This document shows positions 13,322 to 27,300 of a DNA stretch of 64,000 bases, in pieces. A program made the position numbers and the translations under genes. How positions within the stretch are numbered: the stretch's first letter is position 1; the number at the start of each line of letters is the position of its first letter. The DNA is from Alisma plantago-aquatica. Its lineage: Eukaryota; Streptophyta; Magnoliopsida; Alismatales; Alismataceae. The stretch lies in contig OY856409.1 of NCBI GenBank assembly GCA_963693085.1, positions 659,910,591 to 659,974,590 of the forward strand, written 5' to 3'. The notes under the pieces are model-generated. The model was not told where the DNA came from, did no database searches, and saw only the letters and a list, made by a program, of their open reading frames with translations.

Positions 13322-15261
13322 TTATGTGTCTTCATTACCCCCATTCTGATGCAGTCTAGGGCTCTTTCTTCTGTGCTCATAAGGCGGATTGATCCTAGCC
13401 GATTTCATCTTCGTCCCCGAGCCTTTAATCTTCCTGCTTTGTGACACTCTGGATGTTATCTGCACAGAATTTGAGTCAGCCATTGGGTCCGGCTCCTCCC
13501 CCCTCTGTATATCAATTTCCTGAACTTCATCCATGTTGGTCACTCCCGCTTCCTCTTGAACTACAACACTCTCCTGTGTAGAGGTAGTTTTCTGGTTCAC
13601 TTCTTCTACAGCTTTACTCGTCCTATAGGTCCGTTCTTCCCCATCAACCACAATAACCTCGTCGACTTCTGGGTCCACCGCTCTATGATCGGTATCTCTG
13701 TCCATCTTGTTGTTATTTTGATCTTGGATATCTCTCAACACTTCCCTCTTTTTCTCTACTGTATTTATGTCTTTCTTCCTCCAGATTTTTGCCGCCTTCT
13801 GTGTTTCTGTAAGGGCTCTTCCACTCTCTTCAGTTTGTTGTGGCATCACCTCTTGGGTCTCCTGTGCTACTTCCTCATCTTGTTTGCCCAGGTTTGCAAA
13901 CCTGTTTCGGCTCGTTTCCCCCGAGTTCGAGTATTGGTTCTGGTTCTTGTTTCTATATTTCTGCGCCCCATGTTTCTTTCTTTGTGTCTGCCATCTGGGT
14001 TCTTGCTGCTCAGACGTATTCTCAACAGGTTTTGCTTGTCCTTTCTCTGTCTGATCAATAGGATTCAGGTTGGATGGACACTGCTGCTCCGCATGTCCTA
14101 GTCTGCCACAAAAATCGCACGAATCCGGAAACACCTCTTACTCCACTTGGTAGATTTCCTGGTTGATCCTAATGGTATGGATAAGAGGCTTATTCGTGTC
14201 TATTTCAATCGCCAACCTTGCGAATTTACTTCTGCTTCTAGCCATGGTGTGTGTATCCACCCTTCTCAAGGTTCCCAGGGCCATGCCTATGTAGTCGAAG
14301 AGTGTTGGCACATACAGATGCAGCGGAAGATCTAAGATCCTGACCCAAGTAACCAAGTACCTCGGCAACTCTATAGATGGACGGAAATTTGGTTCCCATT
14401 GCCAAACCGCCAAACATTTACCAAAAAGCTTCCATGGCCCTTCGAATAATGCAGTTTCAAAGTCTCTTTTACAGGAAAACTGCACCACATAGTGTCCCAT
14501 GTCCACTTCGTAGATATTGAACTTGCCGACAGGGTTCCAAAGGGCTTTCAGCCTATCTCTCATTGTCATGAATCCAACATTAGAGCCAATAAGTTTGGTT
14601 ACGACAGTATATTGCCACGGCTTAGCCAATTCCTCCTCCGCGTCAGGATTTATATCAAGAGTGGGCTTGCCATCAGTTATGCTAAACGTTACGTCCGCGA
14701 CAGCTAGCCTACTTTCGTATAGGCTGTTCAGAAATCCTTCTTTCTCCCCTTCCGTTTCCTTATTGTGTGTAGTATTCTCATAATTCGTATTGAACAGGTC
14801 CGCTCCATGGAAGTCTTTCCAAGCGTTGCTGGCGGCTTGCGCCTGTGTCTTCTTCGATCTTTCCGGTGTTTCATCTCTGGTTCTCCCTGCGCTACTCTGA
14901 AGGGTTGGAAACAGGTCATCCCCCGTGCATTGGAGTTCATTGCTCTGTTCTGTATTCCGATGGTTCTGTGTACGATTGGACCCTCTCATCCCGGCGTACT
15001 GGAGTTCTAGTCCTGTCGTCGGTATGGTCATCTTGACTCCTCTCTGCCTGTTTCCGCCTGGATCATCCAGTCTATCCGCTGCTCCTCGTGTGTGTCCCTC
15101 CTCGTTCTTGTTCGGATCATCTCCTTCGGTGCTCTTCCTGCCGCCTGGTTCCCCTTTCTTGCCGCCGTCTCCTTCTCCTGTTAGGCCGCCGCCAGCGCTC
15201 CCCTTGTCACCCCCCCCCCCCGATCGCCAGAGCCCCCGCAAACCCTACTTCCCGCCGCCAT
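13322..15261 (-). pseudogene. LINE A ORF1: RNA-binding protein, broken
   Basis: ORF1p of plant L1 elements binds the LINE RNA. The main frame runs from about 15241 to 13322. It has a Gly-rich N-terminus, a DUF4283-like domain (AKPWQYTVVTKLIGSNVGF...VTWVRILDLPLHLY, about residues 200-330), a CCHC knuckle (CDFCGRLGHAEQQC) and a charged tail. A TAA at 14135-14137 cuts it just before the knuckle. The only ATG near the 5' end (15261) is in another frame; a run of 12 C on the plus strand (15210-15221) sits between them, so homopolymer slippage probably shifted the frame. It lies 85 bases upstream of ORF2 and matches LINE B ORF1 in domain order. Confidence 0.85.
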
Positions 15262-15280
15262 GTGCTTGATATGGAAATAA

Positions 15281-15472
15281 TGGTAAAGAAAACAATAATG
15301 TTTCATGGTTTTTTCCTTATGAGGTTAACCCTAGAAGTAGAGGGAATTAGGGTTGGTTTGGAGAAACCCCAGTGGGTTAAGGGACATAGAAACCCTAAGA
15401 TGTAGGGTGTAGGTAGAGTAGTCCCTAACCCTAACCCAAAACCCTAATCCTGGGAAATGGGAGTTGTGTGGG
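15281..15472 (+). other. Interior of element Y, middle part
   Basis: A short piece of Y between LINE A and the Tekay element, rich in AACCCTA. There is no coding sequence. The last five bases, GTGGG (15468-15472), are the left target-site duplication of the Tekay element. Confidence 0.7.
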
Positions 15473-18400
15473 TGTGGCAACACATCCCATTATCACACAG
15501 ATAACGAGGTGTTACGCGAAAACGTGCGGAAAACACCATAACCACAGATTATCAAAACACGGGTTAATTAAAACCGATTGCGGAAAACTGATAAACTGTG
15601 AAACGATTACTTTCCAGTCCTCATCCTACACAGAAACATGTCATATAAATATGTACATACACAAGATCTGACACGTGTCCACAGCTCAGGAACAGCTGTC
15701 CATCCATCACATGAGTTCACCACCTGTTCATATATACATAAAGGCCCACATCCGGCCAACAGTAGGATATACAGATATCATCGAACGATCTTCGTGAAAC
15801 ATCGTCAAAACACTGCCAAGGACCTGAGAGTACAGGGATGACTCTAGACTCTACTACAAAACATCCAAAACAGCAGCATGTCCATCGCTTGCCTTCTACT
15901 GCTCCTCAAGCTGCTCGTCCGCAACACTACAACCACGACCACGTCTACCTCGACCACCTAAAAAGGGTGTAAACCAGCGGGGTGAGACAATTGAACAATT
16001 GTCCCAGCGGGAAACATAGCTCCCCACCGCAACTATAGAACCTCAGCAAGATAAACCATAACAGCAATTATAACATGAGCAGATATATCAGAAGCAGTTA
16101 TATATATATAGCAAGATCATTCTTACCGGTAAGCGTACCAGTTGTACTAAAGCGTAAAACCAGATGTCTTTCAAAGGAACATGACTATCAAGATGAGATA
16201 TATCAACATGTAACAGGATTATTAGAACAGGGTATAATGCCACATAACCTGTTTATCAAGATAAGACAGATTGCCACATAACCTGCAAGGTATAACGGAA
16301 TATTACACAAACAAGGCCTCAACCAATGTTTCGTATTTGATATGACCAGTAAATACTAAACGGCTGTATTACATTTTATTATGCCTGAGGATTTGAACCG
16401 TACCGTTCAAATCCAACCTTCGGTTACGAAACCCAAGACGGTGCCATACAAGGTCAATGGAAGAGCCGGACTCCACGACCTCCCACCTCATGGTCAGTAC
16501 ATGAGTACAACACAAGCAGGACCGCAGTCACATGCTGAAGTGGTCTAAGCCACAGGGTTAGCTCCATAGGCTACCCATTCTCTAGCCCACCTTGGTACAG
16601 GTCACGGCGCTAGTAAAACTGAGCCACGGGCCTGATCACCGTGCTCTGAGCCATGAACGCATTCATGCTCCATACATCACATATCCTGAGCCATGGGCCT
16701 GTTCACCATGCTCTACACACATATCTGAGTCTGCAACCGAAGTTACACTCTTACCTCCTCATTTTCAGGCTAGGAGCAACCTACACATATTCAACAATAT
16801 GCGCTTCCAGGTTAACCCGTAGGAAAACCTGTTTCACCGTCACCAAGTCCTGACGATGATGGATCTATGGCCAGGGCAAACTACATGATATATTTCACTG
16901 TGATTAATTAGTATCTTTTAGATGGATTGCAAGATTCAACCAAGTTGTATAACATGCAAAGATATAACAGAAAGTAAATAAGATTATATTATGATCTATT
17001 CATATCAACCTGATCCATCTTAAGGATCCAACATCACATGTTACCACTTGGCCTCTTGCCAACCATCCAGATCCATCTCAAGGATCATCACATACCACAG
17101 GGTCTCAACCCTTCATCATGTATTGTTACTGCCTCTTAAGGCTCACATCATCATCATGGGACCAACACATCACATTCATAATCTTATAGAGCAATTATCA
17201 AATTAATGTTACTCATTACATATGTCACATAGCCCTTTCATGGCTAAGTCATCACCTGCAAGGTTAAGGTATGCAATAATTGTAGATTCAACATAAGGAA
17301 TATGCTCACTATCATGAAATATCATTCAAGATAATTAAATTACCAATATTACACTTATTTGGTAACCGAGTATGTTAAGTACACCATTAAACAACCATAC
17401 TGATACTTACCCTAAATCTCAGGATTATACAAACAATCAGGGTATATAGAAATCATGTTGGGTATACAGAACCAACACTATTATTAACAAGGTCATTACT
17501 ATTTCCATCAGCCGTTGTCATCTTTATCATGAAGCAACCTTTAACATAACTGTCACTTAGCATCATTATTACCAACATTATTATCATTAAACAAACTGCT
17601 AGAGTAATTATCATCATTTTCTTTATCATTAACAATTAAGCATAAGGGTCACATCATCCATCTATTACATGAGGGCTAACATCATATACATTACTATCAT
17701 TAGCATCCTTATCATTTGCAAGGCAACATATTACATATTGATGATATCACAAACACCACCATCGTTTTATTGGTTAATGTATAAACATCCACTTCTATCA
17801 CATAAGGGACCGTCACCAAATAAACTCATACCCTCACTATAGCCTCACAACCCTCATCTGAAACCTATCACCCGACATGGGTATCAGCCACCACACTAAC
17901 CCTATCGGCCATCATGGCCCAAGGCATGTCGCCCAACATGGTATCGGCCATCATGGTATCGGCCATCAGGGCACATAGCCTATCGTCCAACATGGCACTA
18001 CTTGGCCCTATCGTCCACCACATGGAAAAGGAGATAACTCAACACAAGAGAACCCATTCTATCGTCCAACTCAAGGACGTCCATGTCGCCCAACACCATC
18101 AGACCATATCGCCCAACAAGAGAGAGAGAGAGAGAGTATCGCCCATCTCCAAGGGTACTCACCATAGCGGCCAACAAACCCTAGCTCACCCTATCGCCCA
18201 ACTCAAGGGCAAGGGTATCGGCCAACCTAAAGGACTCATCATGTCACCCAACACCAGCTACCATATCGTCCACCAAGGGGAAACACCATGCCGTCCAACT
18301 CAGAAACAAAGGTGTTGCTCAACCCAAGGAACCATATCGCCCAACATGGTCACCCTGTCAGCCAACATCCATACTAGGTCAACCTATCGTCCAACCCAAG

Positions 18401-19474
18401 AGGAAGGGTGTTGCCCAACACCAAGAACACTGATATCGTTCAACTCAAGGACAAGGGTGTCGCTCAACACACCCACAAGGAAGGGGTATCGCCCAACCCT
18501 AGGTCACCTTCTACCTCCAACACAAGGGAGCACAAACCCTAAAAAGCAAGGTATACAAGGAACCCTAAAACCCAAGAGAGGGATATTGGCCACTAAGGTA
18601 TATAAGCAAGGTGCACAAGAAAGGAACTAAGCTAGTCTACTAACATGTAACAAGGTTAAAGCTGGAGGTAATAGAGTTAGGGTTAGAAACTATGCAACCC
18701 GCCTTAAGCTCCAAGGTTGTCGGCCACCAAAGCTCCAAAGCACTCCAAGGTCCAAAGCTATCGTCCACCAGGATGCTCCAGGAAGGTGTATCGGCCACCA
18801 CTTCAGCTCCAAGGAAGTATATCGGCCAACACAAGCAAGATGGAGAGGGGTATCGTGCACCAAGGGTGGAGGGGAGACCAAAGGACCAAAGGAGACTAAG
18901 GCAAAGAGAAGAGCTACCTATATAGGAAGAAGGGGAGGAGAAACCAAGGTACAACCATGCTATGTGTCGCCCACCCAAGGGACACATGTCCACCAACTCA
19001 AGCCACCTCTCATGCAAGCCATAAGGCACTTATCCAAGATGTGCACCATGTGTCCATCAACCAAGCCAAGCCATCTGGGCGACACAACAAGAGCTACTGG
19101 GCGACACACCAAGCAACTGGGTGACACACCAAGCAACTGGGCGACACACCACCTGCCCTGGGCGACACAAGGCTCAAGCAAGCCCAAACAAGGAACTCCA
19201 AGGCCCAAACAAGCTCAACTCAGGCCCAAAGGACTCAAACAACAAGCCCGAGCCTTCCTCTTAACCCTAGAGGAAGCAAAGAGGAAAAACATCTCACAAG
19301 ATGGCAAACTTGCCCACAAAACCCTAAACTTGGGTTATTTGCAAGTAGCCCCTCGAACTCTCAACAAAGCACAACCAAACCCTAATCACCACTAAAGTGA
19401 TTAGCAAGCACAAAAGCACCAAGATCAAGCAAAACAAACAGGGTAAACCCTAAATGCAGGTCAGGGTCCTTACA
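15473..19474 (-). repeat. Left (3') LTR of the Tekay element
   Basis: Starts TGTGGCAACACATCCC and ends GGGTCCTTACA. The TATA box is the palindrome CCTATATAGG (18917-18926), read on the minus strand. Upstream of it lies a cluster of TGGGCGACAC units (19076-19169); downstream lies a long field of TATCGGCCA/TATCGCCCAAC units (about 17880-18860) with an (AG)n run at about 18120-18136. About 15821-16020 is homologous to 42570-42750 of solo LTR S. Open frames here, such as 17914-18630, come from these repeats and are not genes. Confidence 0.95.
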
Positions 19475-19485
19475 GCCATAAACCT

Positions 19486-22400
19486 CTACAAAAGGATTTC
19501 GTCCCCGAAATCCGAAGAGAAAAGCGAGGGATACTTCCTCCTCATCTCTTCCTCAAGCTCCCACGTGGCTTCCTCAATGCCACGGTGATGCCAAAGGACC
19601 TTCACAAGAACCAGATCCTTTCTCTTCAACTTCTTGACTCTTCTGTCAAGGATCATCATAGGACCCTTTTCATAAGTCACATCTTTGTCAAGCTCAACTT
19701 CAACTGGTTGTATCACTGTTCCTGTATCCGGATGACTTTTCTTCAGCATATTGACATGGAACACTGGATGTAACCTGTGCAACTCTGGAGGCAACTCTAA
19801 CTCGTAGGCCACCTTGCCAACACGTGCTAAGACTGAGTAAGGCCCCATATATCTGGGAGCTAACTTACCCTTCCGGCCAAACCTCAGCACACCTTTCCAC
19901 GGAGAGACTTTAAGATACACCTTGTCTCCCACCTGGAACTCCAAAGGTCGTCGACGATTGTCTGCATAAGACTTCTGCCTGTCTTGTGCTGCTTTCAACT
20001 GTTGTTGTATCACCTTGATCTTTTCTGTCGTTTGCTGTACTAACTTAGGGCCCAAAAGCTAATATTCACCTGATTCATACCAACACAAAGGAGATCTGCA
20101 CTTCCTCCCATACAAAGCCTCATAGGGAGCCATGTCAATGCTCCGCTGATAGCTATTATTGTAGGCAAACTCTATCAAACTGAGATGTACGTCCCAACTG
20201 CCTAGGAACTGCAAAACACAAGCACGAAGAAGATCCTCCAAAGTCTGAATAGTCCTCTCAGACTATCCATCTGTCTGTGGGTGGAAAGCGGTACTGAACT
20301 TCAACTGCGTTCCCATTGCCCTGTGCAACTGTTCCCAAAAACGACTTGTAAACTGAGGACCTCTATCAGAAACTATCGTTGCTGGCACACCATGCAAACG
20401 AACTATCTCATCCACATATACTCGAGCGAGCTTTTTAGCTGTATACGTGGTCTTCATAGGTATGAAATGGGAAGACTTTGTTAATCTGTCCACTATCACC
20501 CAAATGGAATCATGATTCCTAGTTGTCTTGGGTAGACCAACTACGAAATCCATGGTTATATGATCCCACTTCCACTGTGGTATAGGCAAAGGTTGCAACG
20601 TACCTGCCAGCTTTTGATGCTCAGCCTTGACTTGCTGACACACCGCACACCTAGCCACAAACTCAGCTACATCTTTCTTCAAGCCGGGCCACCAGTAGAA
20701 GTCCTTCAGACTATGGTACATCTTGGTGACACCTGGATGCATGGCATACATCGATGTGTGTGCTTCCTCGAGCACCAACTTCCTCAGGTTATCAGCATCT
20801 GGAACCACCATCCTATTATGATAGCAAACCACTCCATCCTCGGACTCATGGAACCCATCACGCTTTTTGCTGCCAAACTTTGATCTGATTAACTGTACTG
20901 TACAATCTGTTTGTTGTGCATCCTTGATCTGTTGTCTCAACGTGGGCTTGATTTGCATCTGTGCTAAAAGTCCAGCTAACGAGGAAACCTCCATCTGTAC
21001 GTTCATCTGCCGCAAGGAGACTAACATGTCCCGCCTATGGCATACCAAAGAACTCATCTGTGCCTTCTTGGGAGAAGAAGACTTTCTGCTAAGCGCATCT
21101 GCTACCACATTCGCCTTACCAGGATGATACTCGATAGTGCAATCATAATCATTGATCAACTCCATCCACCGACGCTGTCGCATGTTCAACTCTTGCTGTG
21201 AGAAGATGTACTTCAGATTCTTGTGATCTGTAAAGATCTGACACACTTCCCCATAAAGATAGTGTCTCCAAATCTTTAACGCATGAACCACTACTGCCAC
21301 CTCCAAGTCATGGGTCGGATAGTTCTCCTCGTGTTTCTTAAGCTGTCGCGAAGCAAAAGAAACCACATGATCTTCCTGCATCAGCACACAACCCAAACCT
21401 TTCTTGGACGCGTCACAGAAAACAACATAGCCTTTTCCAGATTCTGGCAAGATCAACACTGGAGCACTGGTTAGCTTTTCCTTCAAACTTTGGAAAGCTT
21501 GCTGACATCGATCATTCCAAACAAAAAGTACATCCTTCCTAGTCAACTTCGTCATCGGCAATGCGATCACACTGAAGTCTTTGATAAACCTCCGGTAGTA
21601 GCCTGCTAGACCAAGGAAACTACGAACTTCCGTCGGCGTCTTCGGTTGTTCCCAATCCGCAACGGATTCCACCTTCTTCGGATCTACTTTGACTCCTTCA
21701 GTAGATATCACATGTCCTAAGAAAGTCACTTCATCCAACCAGAACTCACACTTACTAAACTTAGCATACAACTGATGTTGACGAAGGAGAGTCAACGCTT
21801 GACGAAGATGTTGCTCATGCTCTAGCTGGTTCCGACTATAGATCAAGATGTCGTCTATAAAAACTACAACAAACTGATCTAAGAACGGACAAAACACTCT
21901 GTTCATCAGGTCCATGAAAGCAGCAGGTGCATTGGTTAATCCAAACGGCATAACCACAAACTCAAAATGACCATACCTCGTCCTAAAAGCTGACTTTGGT
22001 ATGTCATCCGCCTTTATCCTCAACTGATGATATCCAGACCGTAGATCGATCTTTGAAAACACTGTAGCACAACGCAACTGATCGAACAGGTCATCTATCC
22101 TCGGCAAGGGGTACTTATTCTTGATCGTGACCTTGTTCAACTGTCGGTAGTCTATACACAACCGCATCGAACCATCCTTCTTCTTAACGAACAACACGGG
22201 AGCACCCCAAGGTGACGTGCTCGGTCTGATGAAACCTTTCTCCAACAACTCTTGTAACTGCTTCTTCAACTCTACCATCTCTGCTGGAGCCATCCTATAA
22301 GGTGTCTGTGCAATCGGCTGCATTCCCGGAACCAGATTGATCTCAAAATCGATCTCTCGGGCTGGAGGAACACCAGGAAACTCCTCGGGAAACACATCTG

Positions 22401-24159
22401 CAAACTCTCGGACCACTGAAACTTCTTCAAGGTTAAGGCCTTTCGCCTTGGTATCCACAACGGTATCCACAATGTGAGCTAAGAACGCCTCACATCCTTG
22501 TCGCAACAACCTATCTGCCACCATAGCTGACACCAGACACGTCGGAAGAATCTTCCTATCTCCCTGGAAGATCCACTTCTCTCCAGCAACATCAAACACC
22601 GCCTGCTTGGAACCACAGTCCAAGACAACCTTATACTTCTCTAAGGTATCCATCCCAAGGATAACATCGAAACCATGCATATCAAGTGGTATGAGATCCA
22701 CCTGAATGTTGTGTCCCGAGAAAGACAAGACACAAGATGGACACTCTTCTCGAAGCAAAGAGGAACCATCAAGAGGGGTTTCTAACAACAAGCTATCCTT
22801 CTTACAACTAACAGGTAGATGACAGTTTTCAAGCATACTATAGGTGATAAAAGAGTGTGTAGCACCCGGGTCAACCATAACAGATATAAAGCAAGAAGAA
22901 GACATATCAGAATGAAATAACTCCATCTGACCTGTCACCACTCGCGGGTTGACTATCGCCTCCGGCTGATTCATGGCATAGAATTGAGCCGTAGCTTGCT
23001 GTCCACGACCTCTGCTCCCTTGAGCAGACGATCCAGCTTGAGACGCTTGACCGTGTCCTCGTCCTCTTCTATCACTGGGTTGTGGTCTCTCAGACTTCTG
23101 GAAACTCTGCCTCGGTTGTTGCGTCACTTCAACCTCTCTATTCGGGCAATTGAACTTCCAATGCCCGACTTGTCCACAGAGATGACATGCTCTATTGTCA
23201 ACTCGTGATCTAGATGGCCCTGTCACTGCCACCGAAGCTGAACTGTGCACCTTAGATGGTGAAGAAACATAACCTTTTCCCTTACTCGGAGACCACTGAG
23301 ATGGTACACCAGCACTTCTCATCACTGACGGTGCTGAAAACCTGGGTTTCTTGAAGCCACCAAACCTTCGTCCTTGAAACTGAGCAGTTCTTTTAAGAGA
23401 CACCGACTCTCTTTTCTCCCTTATTGTCCTCTCGATCCGTCGAACTGATTCCACAAACGTAGCAAACCGCTCTCGGTTTTCCAGTGCAGACACAGGGGTT
23501 GTCAACTCAGCACTCAAACCCTTCTCGAAACGTCTGATCCGTTCATCATCTGTCGCCGCCATGTGAGGACAGAACCTCAACAGATCCATAAACTTAGCTT
23601 CATACTCGGTGATGTTCATCGTTCCTTGCCGTAACTTCTCAAACTGACTGATCTTCTCATCCAGGTACGTCTTCAGAAAGTATCTGGTGACGAACTCGCG
23701 CCGAAACACTTCCCAACAGATCACCTCACCAGGCCGTTTCTCTTCCTCGATGGTCCACCAGTGACCAGCACTACCCTTCAAAAGGTAGACAGCATGCTTT
23801 ACTTTGTCTACTTCGGGGATATCGAGGATTCGGAAAGCCTTTTCAAGACTCGTCAGCCACAGATCTGCATCCGCTAGATCAGCTGTTCCAGCATAATCCG
23901 AAGCTCCGACTTGGCGAAGCCGCTCAAAGGTCTTCCCAATACCTGATGCTTCTCCATGGGGAACCTGTGCTCGCGGAGGAGGCACTGGTAATCGCTCAAC
24001 CATGAGATTCATCGTAGCCATTAACTGCCCCATAAGCTGTTGGTAGGCAGGGTGTTCAAGTATGGCTGGGTCTGGTTGGGGAACCTTCAGGCACCCGATC
24101 TTCATGTGCCCGTCCATCTGCTCCATCAACCGATGCAGCATCACTAAGCTCAGGAGCAT
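19486..24159 (-). pseudogene. Tekay gag-pol polyprotein with two in-frame TAG stops
   Basis: One frame of 1558 codons encodes gag, protease, reverse transcriptase, RNase H, integrase and a chromodomain-like tail. Visible landmarks: gag (about residues 50-280) and a CCHC knuckle [14 protein letters not shown]; protease [10 protein letters not shown] (about 426; Pro instead of Ser/Thr, a variant also seen in other plant gypsy proteins); RT with [20 protein letters not shown] and [12 protein letters not shown] (about 766); RNase [14 protein letters not shown]; integrase zinc-binding HPGVTK...CAVCQQVK; integrase core MDFVVGLP and [10 protein letters not shown]; and the tail WHHRGIEEATWELEEEMRRK. 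TAG codons at 20263-20265 (just after FHPQTDG) and 20059-20061 (after YESGEY) interrupt it. The first removes the integrase catalytic Glu region and everything after it. No frameshift is seen. Confidence 0.95.
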
Positions 24160-24290
24160 GTTCTTCGTGGTTTCCAGACATCTTGACTTTTCTTCTGCTT
24201 AGGGCAGAAGATTTTTGTAAGATAACCTGGAAAACTCATAAGAACAGACTCGACCTAGTCCTAGATCCCTGTAGACTCAGCGAACCTAGA

Positions 24291-24302
24291 GCTCTGATAC
24301 CA
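24291..24302 (-). promoter_or_regulatory. Primer-binding site of the Tekay element
   Basis: The minus strand reads TGGTATCAGAGC, identical to the initiator tRNA-Met 3' end, five bases inside the right LTR. It shows that the right LTR is the 5' LTR and the element points left. Confidence 0.95.
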
Positions 24303-24307
24303 AGCTT

Positions 24308-27300
24308 TGTGGCAACACATCCCATTATCACACAGATAACGAGGTGTTACGCGAAAACGTGCGGAAAACACCATAACCACAGATTATCAAAACACGGGTT
24401 AATTAAAACCGATTGCGGAAAACTGATAAACTGTGAAACGATTACTTTCCAGTCCTCATCCTGCACAGAAACATGTCATATAAATATGTACATACACAAG
24501 ATCTGACACGTGTCCACAGCTCAGGAACAGCTGTCCATCCATCACATGAGTTCACCACCTGTTCATATATACATAAAGGCCCACATCCGGCCAACAGCAG
24601 GATATACAGATATCATCGAACGATCTTTGTGAAACATCGTCAAAACACTACCAAGGACCTGAGAGTACATGGATGACTCTAGACTCTACTACAAAACATC
24701 CAAAACAGCAGCATGTCCATCGCTTGCCTTCTACTGCTCCTCAAGCTGCTCGTCCGCAACACCACAACCATGACCACGTCTACCTCGACCACCTAAAAAG
24801 GGTGTAAACCAGCGGGGTGAGACAATTGAACAATTGTCCCAGTGGGAAACATAGCTCCCCACCGCAACCATAGAACCTCAGCAAGATAAACCATAACAGC
24901 AATTATAACATGAGCAGATATATCAGAAGCAGTTATATATATATAGCAAGATCATTCTTACCGGTAAGCGTACCAGCTATACTAAAGCGTAAAACCAGAT
25001 GTCTTTCAAAGGAACATGACTATCAAGATGAGATATATCAACATGTAACAGGATTATTAGAACAGGGTATAATGCCACATAACCTGTTTATCAAGATAAG
25101 ATAGATTGCCACATAACCTGCAAGGTATAATAGAATATTACACAAACAAGGCCTCAACCAATGTTTCATATTTGATATGACCAGTAAATACTAAACGGCT
25201 GTATTACATTTTATTATGCCTGAGGATTTGAACTGTACCGTTCAAATCCAACCTTCGGTTATGAAACCCAAGACGGTGCCATACAAGGTCAATGGAAGAG
25301 CCGGACTCCATGACCTCCCACCTCATGGTCAGTACATGAGTACAACATAAGCAGGACCGCAGTCACATGCTGAAGTGGTCTAAGCCACAGGGTTAGCTCC
25401 ATAGGCTACCCATTCTCTAGCCCGCCTTGGTACAGGTCACGGCGCTAGTAAAACTGAGCCACGGGCCTGATCACCGTGCTCTGAGCCATGAACGCATTCA
25501 TGCTCCATACATCACATATCCTGAGCCATGGGCCTGTTCACCATGCTCTACACACATATCTGAGTCTGCAACCGAAGTTACACTCTTACCTCCTCATTTT
25601 CAGGCTAGGAGCAACCTACACATATTCAACAATATGCGCTTCCAGGTTAACCCGTAGGAAAACCTATTTCACCATCACCAAGTCCTGACGATGATGGATC
25701 AATGGCCAGGGCAAACTACATGATATATTTCACTGTGATTAATTAGTATCTTTTAGATGGATTGCAAGATTCAACCAAGTTGTATAACATGCAAAGATAT
25801 AACAGAAAGTAAAGAACATTATATTATGATCTATTCATATCAACCTGATCCATCTTAAGGATCCAACATCACATGTTACCACTTGGCCTCTTGCCAACCA
25901 TCCAGATCCATCTCAAGGATCATCACATACCACAGGGTCTCAACCCTTCATCATGTATTGTTACTGCCTCTTAAGGCTCACATCATCATCATGGGACCAA
26001 CACATCACATTCATAATCTTATAGAGAAATTATCAAATTAATGTTACTCATTACATATGTCACATAGCCCTTTCATGGCTAAGTCATCACCTGCAAGGTT
26101 AAGGTATGCAATAATTGTAGATTCAACATAAGGAATATGCTCACTATCATGAAATATCATTCAAGATAATTAAATTACCAATATTACACTTATTTGGTAA
26201 CCGAGTATGTTAAGTACAGCATTAAACAACCATACTAATACTTACCCTAAATCTCAGGATTATACAAACAATCAGGGTATATAGAAATCATGTTGGGTAT
26301 ACAGAACCAACACTATTATTAACAAGGTCATTACTATTGCCATCAGCCGTTGTCATCTTTATCATGAAGCAACCTTTAACATAACTGTCACTTAGCGTCA
26401 TTATTACCAACATTATTATCATTAAACAAATTGCTAGAGTAATTATCATCATCTTCTTTATCATTAACAATTAAGCATAAGGGTCACATCATCCATCTAT
26501 TACATGAGGGCTAACATCATATACATTACTATCATTAGCATCCTTATCATTTGCAAGGCAACATATTACATATTGATGATATCACAAACACCACCATCAT
26601 TTTATTGGTCAATGTATAAACATCCACTTCTATCACATAAGGGACCGTCACCAAAGAAACTCATACCCTCACTATAGCCTCACAACTCTCATCTGAAACC
26701 TATCACCCGACATGGGTAACGGCCACCACACTAACCCTATCGGCCATCATGGCCCAAGGCATGTCGCCCAACATGGTATCGGCCATCATGGTATCGGCCA
26801 TCAGGGCACATAGCCTATCGTCCAACATGGCACTACTTGGCCCTATCGTCCACCACATGGACAAGGAGATAACTCAACACAAGAGCACCCGTTCTATCGT
26901 CCAACTCAAGGACGTCCATGTCGCCCAACACCATCAGACCATATCGCCCAACAAGAGAGAGAGAGAGAGAGAGAGAGAGTATCGCCCATCTCCAAGGGTA
27001 CTCACCATAGCGGCCAACAAACCCTAGCTCACCCTATCGCCCAACTCAAGGGCAAGGGTATCGGCCAACCTAAAGGACTCATCATGTCACCCAACACCAG
27101 CTACCATATCATCCACCAAGGGGAAACACCATGCCGTCCAACTCAAAAACAAAGGTGTTGCTCAACCCAAGGAACCATATCGCCCAACATGGTCACCCTG
27201 TCGGCCAACATCCATACTAGGTCAACCTATCGTCCAACCCAAGAGGAAGGGTGTTTCCCAACACCAAGAACACTGATATCGTTCAACTCAAGGACAAGGG

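Larger units (their letters stand above)
9086..15266 (-). mobile_element. LINE A: full-length, decayed L1-type retrotransposon
   Basis: It is flanked by the 14-bp duplication TGATATGGAAATAA at 9072-9085 and 15267-15280. The plus strand starts with a T-run (9087-9095), which is the poly(A) tail of a minus-strand element. ORF1 and ORF2 remnants fill it in the usual order. The start codon of ORF1 lies within a few bases of the 5' end, as in LINE B. Because the duplication is exact and the element reaches its ORF1 start, it looks like a near full-length insertion that decayed in place. It interrupts the interior of element Y. Confidence 0.95.

Noticed and set aside
13556..14101. 181-codon plus-strand frame and several overlapping ones up to 15405
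   Set aside because: They are opposite-strand shadows of LINE A ORF1, whose domains are clear on the minus strand.
17914..18630. 238-codon open frame, repeated in the other LTR at 26749-27473
   Set aside because: It translates the TATCGGCCA/TATCGCCCAAC repeat field of the Tekay LTR and is broken differently in the two copies.
24291..24302. Possible tRNA-Met gene fragment
   Set aside because: Only the 12-base 3' complement is present, next to an LTR edge; it is a primer-binding site. The same holds for the other four sites.
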